From assembly GCF_008801925.2 (NCBI RefSeq), contig NZ_CP062803.1, forward strand, positions 1,674,001 through 1,738,000: a stretch of DNA of 64,000 nucleotides. The letters run 5' to 3'. The notes beneath the pieces are model-generated. The model saw only the letters and a list, made by a program, of their open reading frames with translations. It made no database searches and was not told the DNA's origin. This document shows positions 1-9,080 of the stretch, one piece after another. Both the position numbers and the translations under genes were made by a program. Numbering within the stretch: position 1 is the stretch's first letter; every line of letters begins with the position of its first letter. This stretch comes from Cupriavidus basilensis. GTDB lineage: Bacteria > Pseudomonadota > Gammaproteobacteria > Burkholderiales > Burkholderiaceae.

Positions 1-109
1 GCGTCCGCCGTGTAGTTCACTGCCATGACGTGGCGAGGCGGGGCTACTGGATGTCCGGCTTCCGGCGGTCCTGTAACCACCGTTTCCGAAGCCCAAACCG
101 CCATTATCA

Positions 110-451
110 ATGAAAGTCACCTGCAAGCGCGCCGGGCATACCCTTTCCCGCGCCGGCGCGACGGTTGCGCTGCTGCTTGCCGCTAGTGCGGGGTACCCGC
201 AATCACCCGGCATGGCGCACTTGTTCCCGGGCGCTGGCAAGCCGGCACCCCGCGAGGCTGCCCCGCGCAACGAGCGCGAGCGCTACAGCCAGGACGAGGC
301 GCGAGCGCGCGCCGGAAAGTACCGCGCCGAGCGTGACATGAACGAGCGCCTGCCCCACGCTTCCCCGAACGACAAGCTCTCACCCGACGAGCGGCGCAAG
401 CTGCGCCAGAACCTGTACGAACTCGGGCGGGAGATGTACCAGGGCGGCTAG
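110..451 (+). CDS. Small secreted protein of unknown function
   Basis: This 113-residue ORF has a basic N-terminus followed by a short hydrophobic stretch (about residues 17-29, ATVALLLAASAG), which reads as a signal peptide. The rest is very polar and rich in Arg, Glu and Ala, with a charged helical-looking tail (SPDERRKLRQNLYELG). No family is recognised. It has no clear Shine-Dalgarno site, and the next gene lies on the opposite strand. Codon use matches the host. It is likely a periplasmic or exported small protein; its function is unknown. Confidence 0.5.
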   Translation: MKVTCKRAGHTLSRAGATVALLLAASAGYPQSPGMAHLFPGAGKPAPREAAPRNERERYSQDEARARAGKYRAERDMNERLPHASPNDKLSPDERRKLRQNLYELGREMYQGG

Positions 452-569
452 GGACCAGGCAGGCGCACATGCGTGCAGCTTGACACGCGGCGCGGCGAGC
501 GCGATATCGGCGTCCGTCCTACTTCAGCGCCGTAGCCCCATCGCCTTATAGCCTCGCAGCCGCATAGCC

Positions 570-1466
570 TCATGGCAGGCCGGCGTGTGGCACTTCGACT
601 TCCGTCATCAGGATATGGCCCAGGCGCGAAGCGCGCCGCTGCGCCTCGTCGAAATTCGGCGCGGCGGCCAGGAACAACGTGGTGCCACGCGGCCCACCCA
701 GGGCGGCGGCGAAAATGCCCGTCCCGCAGGCAATCTCCTCATCGATGCGCCCGCCCGGCATCACCCGCAATACGCGATTGCCGATGGCATCAGCCACCCA
801 GAGCGCACCTTGCGCATCCTGGGCGCACCCGTCCGGCGCCACCTTCGCGCCGCCCAGCACCTGGCCGAGATCCGATCCGGCGGGCTGGCTGCCGAAGAGG
901 GCCCAGTCACGGCGCGGGCCCAGCGAGCCATCGGCGTGCAGATCGAAGGCCGAGATGCGATTGCCCAGGGTCTCGCCTACCACCAGGGACTTGCCGTCCG
1001 GCGTGATGACCGAGCCGTTGGGGAAAAACAGGCCATCGGCCACCACGCTCACCGAGCCATCCGGGTCGACCCGCGCCAGGCTCGCGGTGCGCATCGGGGC
1101 GCCGGCCATCAGGTCGAAACCGAAATTACCCACATAGGCGCGGCCGTGCTGGTCCACCACCATGTCGTTGACGTGCCCGCTGGCCACGCCGGACAGGTCG
1201 GCATGTACCACGAGGCTGCCGTCCGGCTCGCGGCGCAGCAGTTTGCGGTCGCGCATGGAGACGATCAGCAGGCGCCCGTCCGGCAGCCATCCCATGCCGG
1301 ATGGCTGCTGCGGCACTTCGGCGATCTGTTCGACGGCGCCATCCAGGCTCACCGCCATCACCCGGTGGGTGTAGAAATCCGACAGCCAGAGCCGGCCATC
1401 GTGCCAGCGCAGTCCTTCCAGAAAGGTGTGCCCCTCGGTCAGGACCGATAGTTCGCGGTGCGCCAT
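570..1466 (-). CDS. SMP-30/gluconolactonase/LRE-family beta-propeller hydrolase
   Basis: The 298-residue protein shows the repeated propeller strands of the SMP-30 family: an N-terminal EGLRW...LWLSDFY motif with the metal-binding Glu, a central FFPNGSVITPDG segment with the metal-binding Asn, and a late WVADAIGNRVLRV segment with the metal-binding Asp. Length fits the family (about 290-310). Members are Ca2+ or Zn2+ dependent lactonases that open sugar-acid or other lactones; the substrate cannot be told here. It ends on the leftward strand, just downstream of an amidohydrolase with the same orientation, so it may share that operon's transcript. Confidence 0.8.
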   Translation of the reverse strand: MAHRELSVLTEGHTFLEGLRWHDGRLWLSDFYTHRVMAVSLDGAVEQIAEVPQQPSGMGWLPDGRLLIVSMRDRKLLRREPDGSLVVHADLSGVASGHVNDMVVDQHGRAYVGNFGFDLMAGAPMRTASLARVDPDGSVSVVADGLFFPNGSVITPDGKSLVVGETLGNRISAFDLHADGSLGPRRDWALFGSQPAGSDLGQVLGGAKVAPDGCAQDAQGALWVADAIGNRVLRVMPGGRIDEEIACGTGIFAAALGGPRGTTLFLAAAPNFDEAQRRASRLGHILMTEVEVPHAGLP

Positions 1467-1559
1467 GCAGTGTCTCCGTTGTGATCTTTCGATCTTGTGA
1501 TTGGTGTGCCTACATCCAATACGATTTGTGCCGGGACCGCAAGCGCGCCGCGGTGGGGG

Positions 1560-2834
1560 TCAGGCGCGGGGCTGGAAATGCCGCAGGAAGTCGACGAAGA
1601 CCTCGGCCGCGAGCTGGGCGTCGTCGGCCGTGATGGTTTCCAGCGGGTTGTGGCTGATGCCGCCGTTGCCGCAGCGCACGAACAGCATCGCCACATCGGT
1701 CATGCGCTGCATCATCATGGCGTCGTGGCCGGCGCCAGAGGGCAGCTCGAACGCGTCCAGCCCGCGCTTCTTGAGCACCGCGCCGAACTGGTCCATCAGC
1801 CAGCGCGCGCAGGGCGCGTTGTTGACCGGGGTCACCCGTTCCACGCCGGCGCTAAGGCCGCGACGCTCGGCGATGGCCTGGATGCCGGCCACGATGTCGG
1901 CAATGGCGGCTTCGCGGATGCTGTCTTCGCCGGCACGGATGTCCATCGAGAACACGCATTCGGCGGGGATGACGTTGCTCGACCCGTTGGGCACCTGCAG
2001 CTGGCCCACCGTGCCTACCAGCGTCGGCACTTGCCCGCAGCGCTGCTCCACCAGCAGCACCATCTCGGCCGCCGCCGCGGCGGCATCCTTGCGCAGGGTC
2101 ATGGGCGTGGTGCCGGCATGGCTGGCCAGGCCCTCGACGCGGACCTGGAAGCGGCTGCTGCCGGCAATCTGCGTGACCACGCCAAGCGGCAGGCCGTGGT
2201 GCAGCAGGACCGGGCCTTGCTCGATATGGACTTCGACAAAGCCATGCAGGGTGGCGGGGTCTACCGCCGCGGCGCGCAGCGCATCGACGCCGCCCGCGCC
2301 CGGCAGGCCGGAGGCGGCCAGGGCTTCGCGCAGCGTCACGCCGTCGGTGTCCGCACGGTCCAGCAGGGCCGGGTCGAAGCGGCCGGCCAGCACGCTGCTG
2401 GCCAGGAAGCTGGTCTTGAAGCGCAGGCCTTCTTCCTCGGCAAAGCCCACGACCTCGAAGTGATAGGGCAGGCGGATGCCCGCCGCGTTGAGCGCCCCAA
2501 CCACCGCCACGGGCAGCAGGATGCCAAGCCGGCCGTCATAGCGCCCGCCGTTGCGCACGGTGTCGAAGTGCGAGCCGGTCATCAACACGCGCGCGCCTTC
2601 GCCCACGGCAGGATCGGCGGCGTAGCGGCCGATCACGTTGCCGATGGCGTCGATGCGGACCTGCATGCCCGCCGCCTCCATCCATGCCGCCAGCTGGGCC
2701 TGCGCGGCGCGGTGGGCCGGGGTCAGGTAGGCGCAGGTCAGGCCGCCTTCCATATCCGAGAAGCGGGCCAGCGCCGCGGCCTGGTCGAGAATGGTCTGGC
2801 CTAGCGGGAGGAGGGAGGAGGCGGATTGGGTCAT
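1560..2834 (-). CDS. M20-type Zn-dependent amidohydrolase (allantoate / N-carbamoyl-amino-acid hydrolase family)
   Basis: This is an amidase of the HyuC/AllC branch of the M20 peptidase clan. Zn ligands are visible in TGSHFDTVRNGGRYDG, the EEEG motif, HIEQGPVL and the C-terminal SGAGHDAMMMQ...GISHNPLE. The lid motif ASHAGTTPM is also present. The open frame extends upstream to 2945, but the ATG at 2834 (MTQSASSLL) gives the normal 424-residue length and keeps a 9-bp repeat out of the coding sequence. Family members hydrolyse allantoate, ureidoglycolate or N-carbamoyl amino acids; the exact substrate is not determined. A second paralogue lies at 16422-17669, pointing to amide or purine-derived nitrogen use in this region. 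Confidence 0.82.
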   Translation of the reverse strand: MTQSASSLLPLGQTILDQAAALARFSDMEGGLTCAYLTPAHRAAQAQLAAWMEAAGMQVRIDAIGNVIGRYAADPAVGEGARVLMTGSHFDTVRNGGRYDGRLGILLPVAVVGALNAAGIRLPYHFEVVGFAEEEGLRFKTSFLASSVLAGRFDPALLDRADTDGVTLREALAASGLPGAGGVDALRAAAVDPATLHGFVEVHIEQGPVLLHHGLPLGVVTQIAGSSRFQVRVEGLASHAGTTPMTLRKDAAAAAAEMVLLVEQRCGQVPTLVGTVGQLQVPNGSSNVIPAECVFSMDIRAGEDSIREAAIADIVAGIQAIAERRGLSAGVERVTPVNNAPCARWLMDQFGAVLKKRGLDAFELPSGAGHDAMMMQRMTDVAMLFVRCGNGGISHNPLETITADDAQLAAEVFVDFLRHFQPRA

Positions 2835-2843
2835 GGCAGCTCG

Positions 2844-2879
2844 GGCAGAGAAGGCAGCGAAGGCAGTGAAGGCAGTGAA
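2844..2879. repeat. Four copies of a 9-bp tandem repeat (GGCAGNGAA)
   Basis: Units lie at 2844-2852, 2853-2861, 2862-2870 and 2871-2879, differing only at position 6. They sit in the 79-bp gap between the hpnD stop and the amidohydrolase start, that is in the leader of the leftward amidohydrolase transcript. Confidence 0.85.
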
Positions 2880-2913
2880 AGCAGGTAGCGGTGCAAAAGG
2901 CAGGACGTGGCGT

Positions 2914-3750
2914 TCAGCGGTTGCGCATCCACGTTTTCCACGCAACCCACAGCTTGCGCATGGGCGTGAGCGAGATGCGCTGGTTCAGCACCTGGAACTC
3001 GCTCGCCTCCAGCTCGTCGAGCAGCGTCTGGTAGATCGCGCCCATGACCAGGCCAGCGCGCTGGGCGCGGCGGTCGGCAGCGGGCAGCAGCGCCAGCGCC
3101 TCGCGGTACAGCGTGCGGGCCTGCTCGGCCTGGTGGCGCATCAGCGTGACGAAGCGATCGGAGTGCGTGGCCTGGTTGACCTCGGAGACCGGCACCTGGA
3201 AGCGCTGCAGGGTGTTGACCGGCAGGTAGATCCGGCCGCGCCGGGCATCCTCGCCCACATCGCGCAGGATATTGACCATCTGCAGCGACAAGCCCATCTT
3301 TTCGGCGTATTCGAGCGTGCGCGGATCCGTGTGGCCTAGGATCCGGGCGCTCATGGTGCCGACCACGCCGGCCACGCAATGGCAATAGCGCGCGAGCGCA
3401 ATGTCATCCAGGTAGCGCGACTGGTTGAGGTCCATCTCCATGCCTTCGAGCACTTCGTTGAACATCGCCTGGGTCAGCCCATAGGCTTGCGCGTGCGGCT
3501 GCAGCGCCTTGGTCACGGGATGGGTTGGCGCGCCATTGAACATCTGGGCGAGCTCGTTGCGCCACCAGGCCAGTTTTTGATAGGCCACGCTGGCGTCTTG
3601 CGTGTCGTCCACGACATCGTCGACCTCCCGGCACCAGGCATAGAGGGCGGTAATGGCCTGCCGCCGCTCGGGCGCCAGGAACAGGAAGCTGTAATAGAAG
3701 CTGGAGCCGCTCTGCGCGGCTTTCTCTTGGCAATACTGATCGGGCGTCAC
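2914..3750 (-). CDS. hpnD: Presqualene diphosphate synthase (squalene/phytoene synthase family)
   Basis: The 278-residue protein carries the two Asp-rich Mg2+/diphosphate-binding motifs of trans-isoprenyl diphosphate synthases: CREVDDVVDD near residue 43 and NILRDVGEDARRGRIYLP near residue 160. The N-terminus (MTPDQYCQEKAAQSGSSFYY) is characteristic of HpnD, which joins two farnesyl diphosphates to presqualene diphosphate in the bacterial HpnC-D-E route to squalene and hopanoids. Length is normal. HpnC and HpnE partners are not adjacent in this window. It is followed 79 bp later by the amidohydrolase on the same strand, probably without functional relation. Confidence 0.85.
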   Translation of the reverse strand: MTPDQYCQEKAAQSGSSFYYSFLFLAPERRQAITALYAWCREVDDVVDDTQDASVAYQKLAWWRNELAQMFNGAPTHPVTKALQPHAQAYGLTQAMFNEVLEGMEMDLNQSRYLDDIALARYCHCVAGVVGTMSARILGHTDPRTLEYAEKMGLSLQMVNILRDVGEDARRGRIYLPVNTLQRFQVPVSEVNQATHSDRFVTLMRHQAEQARTLYREALALLPAADRRAQRAGLVMGAIYQTLLDELEASEFQVLNQRISLTPMRKLWVAWKTWMRNR

Positions 3751-4365
3751 GCCGGGCTCGGGTCGGTGAAATGGGGGGCTATGGGGGCTTTATGCCTGCG
3801 CTGTCGCCGCGGCAACCTGGCCGGCGCGCGGCAGCCGGTGTGGCGAGTTGGCGCGATGCGCCGCCAGCCAAGGGGCCGTGCCAAGAGCCGCGATTTCCAG
3901 TCGTCAAGCCATTCCACGACGGGGGCAAGGCAGCGCGGGCGACGGGCCGGATTGTAGCATCGCCCTCCCGGCGGCAACGGCCAGGGGCGAGGGCGCCGTC
4001 GTGCACTTCGGCCCGCGCGGATATCCTGCGCTGCGGCATTTGGCCGCGCCCGGCGCGATTCCTGCGCCCGCCTTGGGACTCACGGTGGGCCCCGTGTTTG
4101 AAAAGTGCGTTTCCGGCATTCCCCTGCGCGCGCCATTTGACGCTTTCGGCTTCACGCCGTTACATTACTGACCGGCGAGTTATTAATCGCCCCGCTCCAC
4201 GCCGTGCCTGCCGCAGTGCCAACAGTGCCAGCAGTGCCACCCCAACAGTGCCACCGATCTAACGCTTAACTCATGCCAGTGCCTTGTCCCGGGCCGGAAG
4301 TTGTGGCCATCGAAGTGTCTTTTTCCACGCTTTCCGGCGCGAATGCATTCGCGGCCGGCTTGCGC
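3751..4365. other. Intergenic region without a convincing gene; contains an octamer repeat
   Basis: This divergent gap lies between hpnD (leftward) and the RND adaptor (rightward). Short frames here look like random GC-rich openings and none resembles a known protein. It should hold both divergent promoters. Near its right end CAGTGCCA occurs four times (4214, 4223, 4232, 4246), the first three with a 9-bp period. Confidence 0.6.
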
Positions 4366-5469
4366 ATGCGCGGTCGTGGCGCGTTGGTGAGCCTGCTGCT
4401 GCTTGCCGGGGTAGCGCTGGCGGGTTGCAGCCGTCAGGCAGAAAAGACGCCAGAGATCCGCCCGGTGCGCCTGATGCAGTTGCAGCCGGGGGCGGGCAAG
4501 ACAGAGGTCGAGTTCTCGGGCGATGTGCGGCCCCGGATCGAGTCGCGGCTGGGCTTTCGCGTGGGCGGCAAGATTGCCGCGCGCCTGGTCGACGTGGGCG
4601 CCACCGTGCGCAAGGGCCAGCCGCTTGCCCGCCTCGACCCCACCGACCTCAGCCTGGCGGAAGCCGGCTCGCGGGCCCAGTACGACGCGGCCAAGACTGA
4701 CCGCGACCTCGCCGAGGCCGATCTGAAGCGCTACAACGAGCTGTTCGCCAAGAAGTTCATCAGCGCGGCCGAGCAACAACGCCGCCAGGCCACCTTTGAC
4801 TCCGCCGCCTCCCGCCTGCGCCAGGCCGAGGCGGGGCTGCGCAACCAATCCAATCAGACCGGCTACGGCGTGCTCGCCGCCGACGCCGATGGCGTGGTGA
4901 CGCTGATCGAGGCCGAAGTCGGCCAGGTGGTGGCGGCCGGCCAGTCGGTCGTGCGGGTGGCGCAAACCGCGGAGAAGGAGGTCGCGGTTGGCCTGCCGGA
5001 GGATCAGGTCGAGCGCCTGCGCGGCATCTCCGACGTTACCGTGCGCACGTGGGCCGAGCCCGGCCGGCCGCTGCCGGGCCGCGTGCGCGAGATTTCGCCA
5101 ATGGCCGACCCGGTGACGCGCACTTACGCGGCGCGCATCAGCGTGCCCAATCCACCGGCCGACTTCAAGTTCGGCATGACCGCCGTGGTCACCTTCACCC
5201 GTACCGGCGACGCCGCCGCGCTGCGGGTGCCGCTCTCCGCGCTGCTGCAAAAGCAGGGCAGCAACCAGGTCTGGGTGTATGACGCGGCAACGGGCGCCGT
5301 GCAGCCGGTCAACGTGACATTGGGCGAGCTTCAGGGCAACGAGATCCAGGTCAGGCAGGGGCTGTCGCCCGGCCAGACCATTGTCACCGCGGGCGTGCAC
5401 CTGCTCAAGCCCGGGCAGAAGGTCAAGCCGCTGCAGGCCGTGGTGCCCGCGCCGGCCGTGCGCAACTAG
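4366..5469 (+). CDS. RND efflux periplasmic adaptor (membrane fusion) lipoprotein
   Basis: This is an HlyD/AcrA-type adaptor that bridges an inner-membrane RND pump to an outer-membrane channel. The open frame starts at 4273, but the ATG at 4366 gives a classical lipoprotein signal (MRGRGALVSLLLLAGVALAG-C, lipobox LAGC). The barrel-sandwich begins with GFRVGGKIAARLVDVGATVRKGQPLARLDP, followed by a coiled-coil hairpin (about residues 100-160), the second half of the sandwich (GVVTLIEAEVGQVVAAGQ), and a beta-barrel and membrane-proximal domain. It ends 8 bp before the pump gene, so the two are surely co-transcribed. The drug or metal substrate is unknown, and no outer-membrane factor gene is adjacent. 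Confidence 0.85.
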   Translation: MRGRGALVSLLLLAGVALAGCSRQAEKTPEIRPVRLMQLQPGAGKTEVEFSGDVRPRIESRLGFRVGGKIAARLVDVGATVRKGQPLARLDPTDLSLAEAGSRAQYDAAKTDRDLAEADLKRYNELFAKKFISAAEQQRRQATFDSAASRLRQAEAGLRNQSNQTGYGVLAADADGVVTLIEAEVGQVVAAGQSVVRVAQTAEKEVAVGLPEDQVERLRGISDVTVRTWAEPGRPLPGRVREISPMADPVTRTYAARISVPNPPADFKFGMTAVVTFTRTGDAAALRVPLSALLQKQGSNQVWVYDAATGAVQPVNVTLGELQGNEIQVRQGLSPGQTIVTAGVHLLKPGQKVKPLQAVVPAPAVRN

Positions 5470-5477
5470 GGCGCGGC

Positions 5478-8400
5478 ATGGATCATTCCCGTTTCAACCT
5501 GTCCCGCTGGGCCCTGGAGCACCAGCCGCTGACCCGTTACCTGCTGGTGGTGCTGTTGCTGGGCGGGCTCTTTGCTTTTTTCCAGCTCGGTCAGGACGAA
5601 GACCCGCCGTTCACCTTCCGGGTGATGGTGGTGCAGGCCTTCTGGCCCGGCGCCACCGCCGAGCAGATCGCGGTGCAGGTCACCGACAAGATCGAGCGCC
5701 AGCTGCAGGAAGTCCCCTACGCCGACAAGATCCGCAGCTTCTCCAAGCCCGGCGAGACCACGGTGATCTTCCAGCTCAAGGACACCGCGCCGGCCAAGGA
5801 TACCGCGCAGATCTGGTACACCGTGCGCAAGAAGGTCGGCGACATCGCGCAGACGCTGCCGCCGGGCGTGCGCGGGCCGTTCTTCAATGACGAGTTCGGC
5901 GACGTGTATGGCTCCATCTACGCGCTCTCGGCCGACGGCTTCAACTACAAGGAGCTGCGCGAGTACGCCGACCTCGTGCGCCAGCAACTGCTGCGTGTGC
6001 CGGCCGTCGCCAAGGTGTCGTTGATCGGGCTGCAGGACGAGAAGGTCTACATCGAATTCAACCAGGCGCGCTTTGCCCAGCTCGGGCTGGACATCAACGC
6101 GATCGCCGACCAGATCTCGCAGCAAAACAGCATGACCGCCAGCGGCGTGCTGGTGACCCCGGGGGACAATCTGCAGGTGCGCTTGTCGGGCCAGTTCGCC
6201 AACGTGGCCGACCTGGAAAACCTGGTGCTGCGCGGCCCCAATGGCATTGCCAATATCCGCCTGGGCGATATCGCCCATGTGTACCGCGGCTATGTCGACC
6301 CGCCGGCCAGCAAGATGCGCTTCCAGGGCAAGGAGGTGATCGGGCTGGGCATCTCGATGGAGCGCGGCGGCGACATCATCGCCATGGGCAAGAACCTGCG
6401 TGCCGCGATGGACGGCTTGCGCGGGCAGTTGCCGGTCGGCATCGAGCTGGACCAGGTGCAAAACCAGCCCGAGGCCGTGGAGCGGTCGGTGGGCGAGTTC
6501 GTGCACGTGCTGATCGAGGCCGTGGTGATCGTGCTGGGCGTGAGCTTTGTCTCGCTCGGGCTGCATACCAAGCCGCTGCGCATCGACGTGCGCCCGGGCC
6601 TGGTGGTGGCGCTGACCATTCCGCTGGTGCTCGCCGTCACGTTCCTGTTCATGAACATCTTTGGCATCGGCCTGCACAAGATATCGCTCGGGGCGCTGAT
6701 CGTGGCGCTGGGGCTGCTGGTCGACGATGCCATCATCGCCGTGGAGATGATGGTGCGCAAGCTGGAGGAGGGCTTCTCCAAGATGGAAGCCGCCACCTTC
6801 GCCTACAGCTCCACCGCCATGCCGATGCTGACCGGCACGCTGATCACCGCCGCGGGCTTCCTGCCGGTGGGGCTGGCGCGCTCCACCGTGGGCGAGTACA
6901 CCTTCGCCATTTTCGCCGTGACCGCGATGGCGCTGGTGCTGTCGTGGCTGGCCGCGGTCTACTTCACGCCCTACCTGGGCTACCTGCTGCTCAAGGCGCG
7001 GCCCGCCGGCGAGGGCGAGCAGCACGAGGTGTTCGATACGCCGTTCTACAACCGCTTTCGCCGCCTGGTGCACTGGTGCGTGACGTGGCGCAAGACGGTG
7101 ATCGCCATCACGCTGGTGGCCTTTGGCCTCGGCCTCTACGCCTTCAAGTTTGTGGAGAAGCAGTTCTTCCCGGACTCAAGCCGGCCGGAGCTGATGGTCG
7201 AGCTGTGGCTGCCGGAGGGCACCAGCTTTGCGCAGACCGAGGCCGAGGCCAAGCGCTTCGAGGCCGCGCTGCGCGGGGACCGCGAGATTGCCAGCCTGAC
7301 CACGTTCGTCGGCAGCGGCGCGCCGCGCTTCTACCTGCCGCTGGACCAGATCTTCCCGCAGACCAATGTGGCGCAGGTGATCGTGATGCCGGCCGAAGTC
7401 GCGCTGCGCGACCGGGTGCGCCAACGCGTGGTGGACCTGCTGGCGCGCGATTTCCCGCAGCTGCGCGGCCGCGTCAAGCTGCTGCCGAATGGCCCGCCCG
7501 TGCCCTATCCGGTGCAGTTTCGCGTGATCGGGCCGGACGCCGCCGGCGTGCGCAAGCTGGCTGACGAGGTCAGGGCGGTGATGAGCGCCAACCCCAACAC
7601 CGTGGGGGTCAACGACAACTGGAACGAGAGCGTCAAGGTGCTGCGCCTGGACATCGACCAGGACCGCGCGCGCGCGCTCGGCGTCAGCACCACCGCGATT
7701 GCGCGGGTGACCCAGACGGTGCTGACCGGCGTGGCGGTGGGGCAATACCGTGATGGCGACAAGCTGATCGATATCCTGATGCGCGCGCCGCGCAACGAGC
7801 GCGACGCCATGTCCGACCTGCAGAACGTGCAGGTGCCCACCGCCAGCGGCCGCGTGGTGCCGCTGACCCAGGTCGCGCGCATCGCCTTTCGCTCCGAGCC
7901 GGGCGTGATCTGGCGCGAGAACCGCGACTTTGGCGTGACCGTGCAGGCCGACGTGGTCGAAGGCATCCAGGGCCCTACCGTGACGGCGCAGATCAATCCC
8001 AAGCTGGATACGCTGCGCGCGCAGCTGCCGGCGGGCTACCGCATTACGGTGGCCGGAGCGGAAGAAGAAAGCGGCAAGGCCGGCGCGTCGATTGCCGCGC
8101 AGCTGCCGCTGTGCATCTTCCTGATCTTCACGCTGCTGATGCTGCAGCTGCACAGCTTCTCGCGCTCGCTGATGGTGTTCCTGACCGGGCCGCTTGGCCT
8201 GATTGGCGCGGCCGCCACGCTGCTGCTGCTCAACGCACCGATGGGCTTTGTCGCGCAGCTTGGCATCACCGCGCTGCTCGGCATGATCATCCGCAACTCG
8301 GTGATCCTGGTCGACCAGATCGAGCAGGACATCCGTGCCGGCGAGACGGTGTGGGATGCCATCGTCGAATCCGCCGTGCGGCGCTGCCGCCCCATTATCC

Positions 8401-8585
8401 TGACCGCGGCAGCGGCCGTGCTGGCCATGATCCCGCTGTCGCGCTCCGTGTTCTGGGGGCCGATGGCGGTCGCCATCATGGGCGGGCTGGTGATTGCCAC
8501 GGCGTTGACGCTGCTGTTCCTGCCGGCGCTGTATGCGGCGTGGTTCAGGGTCAAGGCGCCGGGCGGGGCGGTGCCGGCACGCTGA
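5478..8585 (+). CDS. RND-family efflux pump inner-membrane permease
   Basis: The 1035-residue protein has the AcrB/MexB-like layout: TM1 (LLVVLLLGGLFAFFQL), a large periplasmic porter loop, TM2-6 with the proton-relay Asp pair in GLLVDDAIIAVEMM (TM4), a second periplasmic loop, then TM8-12 near the C-terminus. It uses proton motive force to export substrates as a trimer with the preceding adaptor. Sequence features such as the short N-terminus before TM1 and the FTFRVMVVQAFWPGA segment are typical of the less-studied HAE1-like pumps common in Burkholderiales. No local regulator is seen, so the inducer and substrate are unknown. Confidence 0.88.
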   Translation: MDHSRFNLSRWALEHQPLTRYLLVVLLLGGLFAFFQLGQDEDPPFTFRVMVVQAFWPGATAEQIAVQVTDKIERQLQEVPYADKIRSFSKPGETTVIFQLKDTAPAKDTAQIWYTVRKKVGDIAQTLPPGVRGPFFNDEFGDVYGSIYALSADGFNYKELREYADLVRQQLLRVPAVAKVSLIGLQDEKVYIEFNQARFAQLGLDINAIADQISQQNSMTASGVLVTPGDNLQVRLSGQFANVADLENLVLRGPNGIANIRLGDIAHVYRGYVDPPASKMRFQGKEVIGLGISMERGGDIIAMGKNLRAAMDGLRGQLPVGIELDQVQNQPEAVERSVGEFVHVLIEAVVIVLGVSFVSLGLHTKPLRIDVRPGLVVALTIPLVLAVTFLFMNIFGIGLHKISLGALIVALGLLVDDAIIAVEMMVRKLEEGFSKMEAATFAYSSTAMPMLTGTLITAAGFLPVGLARSTVGEYTFAIFAVTAMALVLSWLAAVYFTPYLGYLLLKARPAGEGEQHEVFDTPFYNRFRRLVHWCVTWRKTVIAITLVAFGLGLYAFKFVEKQFFPDSSRPELMVELWLPEGTSFAQTEAEAKRFEAALRGDREIASLTTFVGSGAPRFYLPLDQIFPQTNVAQVIVMPAEVALRDRVRQRVVDLLARDFPQLRGRVKLLPNGPPVPYPVQFRVIGPDAAGVRKLADEVRAVMSANPNTVGVNDNWNESVKVLRLDIDQDRARALGVSTTAIARVTQTVLTGVAVGQYRDGDKLIDILMRAPRNERDAMSDLQNVQVPTASGRVVPLTQVARIAFRSEPGVIWRENRDFGVTVQADVVEGIQGPTVTAQINPKLDTLRAQLPAGYRITVAGAEEESGKAGASIAAQLPLCIFLIFTLLMLQLHSFSRSLMVFLTGPLGLIGAAATLLLLNAPMGFVAQLGITALLGMIIRNSVILVDQIEQDIRAGETVWDAIVESAVRRCRPIILTAAAAVLAMIPLSRSVFWGPMAVAIMGGLVIATALTLLFLPALYAAWFRVKAPGGAVPAR

Positions 8586-8637
8586 GCGCGCGCCCGGGCG
8601 TGCTCCGGCGGCAGAACCGCCGAGCACGCTCCCTATC

Positions 8638-9048
8638 TCACATCAACTCGAAGCTGACGTCCTGCGCGCCTTCCCACAGCACCTTGGTGCCCAGCGCGCG
8701 CAGGTTCTCCTTGCCCTCCACGATCGTCAGGAAATGGTTGCCCGCCAGCTGGCCCATCTTGCTGGCGAAGCAGCAGCTGCCATACGCCAGGATGATCTCG
8801 GTCTCGCTGTAGCCGCCGGGATAGAACAGGATGTCGCCGACCGAGGGGTGGCTGGTGTGGTTCTCGAAATCCACGCCCAGCTTGAACTCGCCCAGCGGGA
8901 TCCAGCAGCCTTCGCCGCTCCAGCGCACATGGATCAGCTTTTGGCGGTAGGGCAGCAGCTTGGTGAAGGCCGCCACGGTGAGGGGGGCGTCGGGATGGGT
9001 TTCGGCGACGAACTGGTAGCCGCCGGCGGTAATGCGGATCTGGGCCAT
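8638..9048 (-). CDS. DUF3830 family protein (cyclophilin-like fold)
   Basis: The 136-residue protein (MAQIRITAGGYQF...LPYRQKLIHVRWSGEGCWIPLG...FYPGGYSETEIILAYG) matches what is known of DUF3830, a small family with a cyclophilin-like barrel and unknown function. It is often encoded beside peptide ABC transporters, amidases and hydantoinase-type genes. Here it is the last gene of the leftward cluster, 32 bp after the amidase. The conserved context suggests a part in amide or cyclic-amide catabolism, perhaps as an isomerase or binding protein. That role is inference only. Confidence 0.72.
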   Translation of the reverse strand: MAQIRITAGGYQFVAETHPDAPLTVAAFTKLLPYRQKLIHVRWSGEGCWIPLGEFKLGVDFENHTSHPSVGDILFYPGGYSETEIILAYGSCCFASKMGQLAGNHFLTIVEGKENLRALGTKVLWEGAQDVSFELM

Positions 9049-9080
9049 TCAGGCTCTCCTGGGGAAATCGGGGTGGTCGC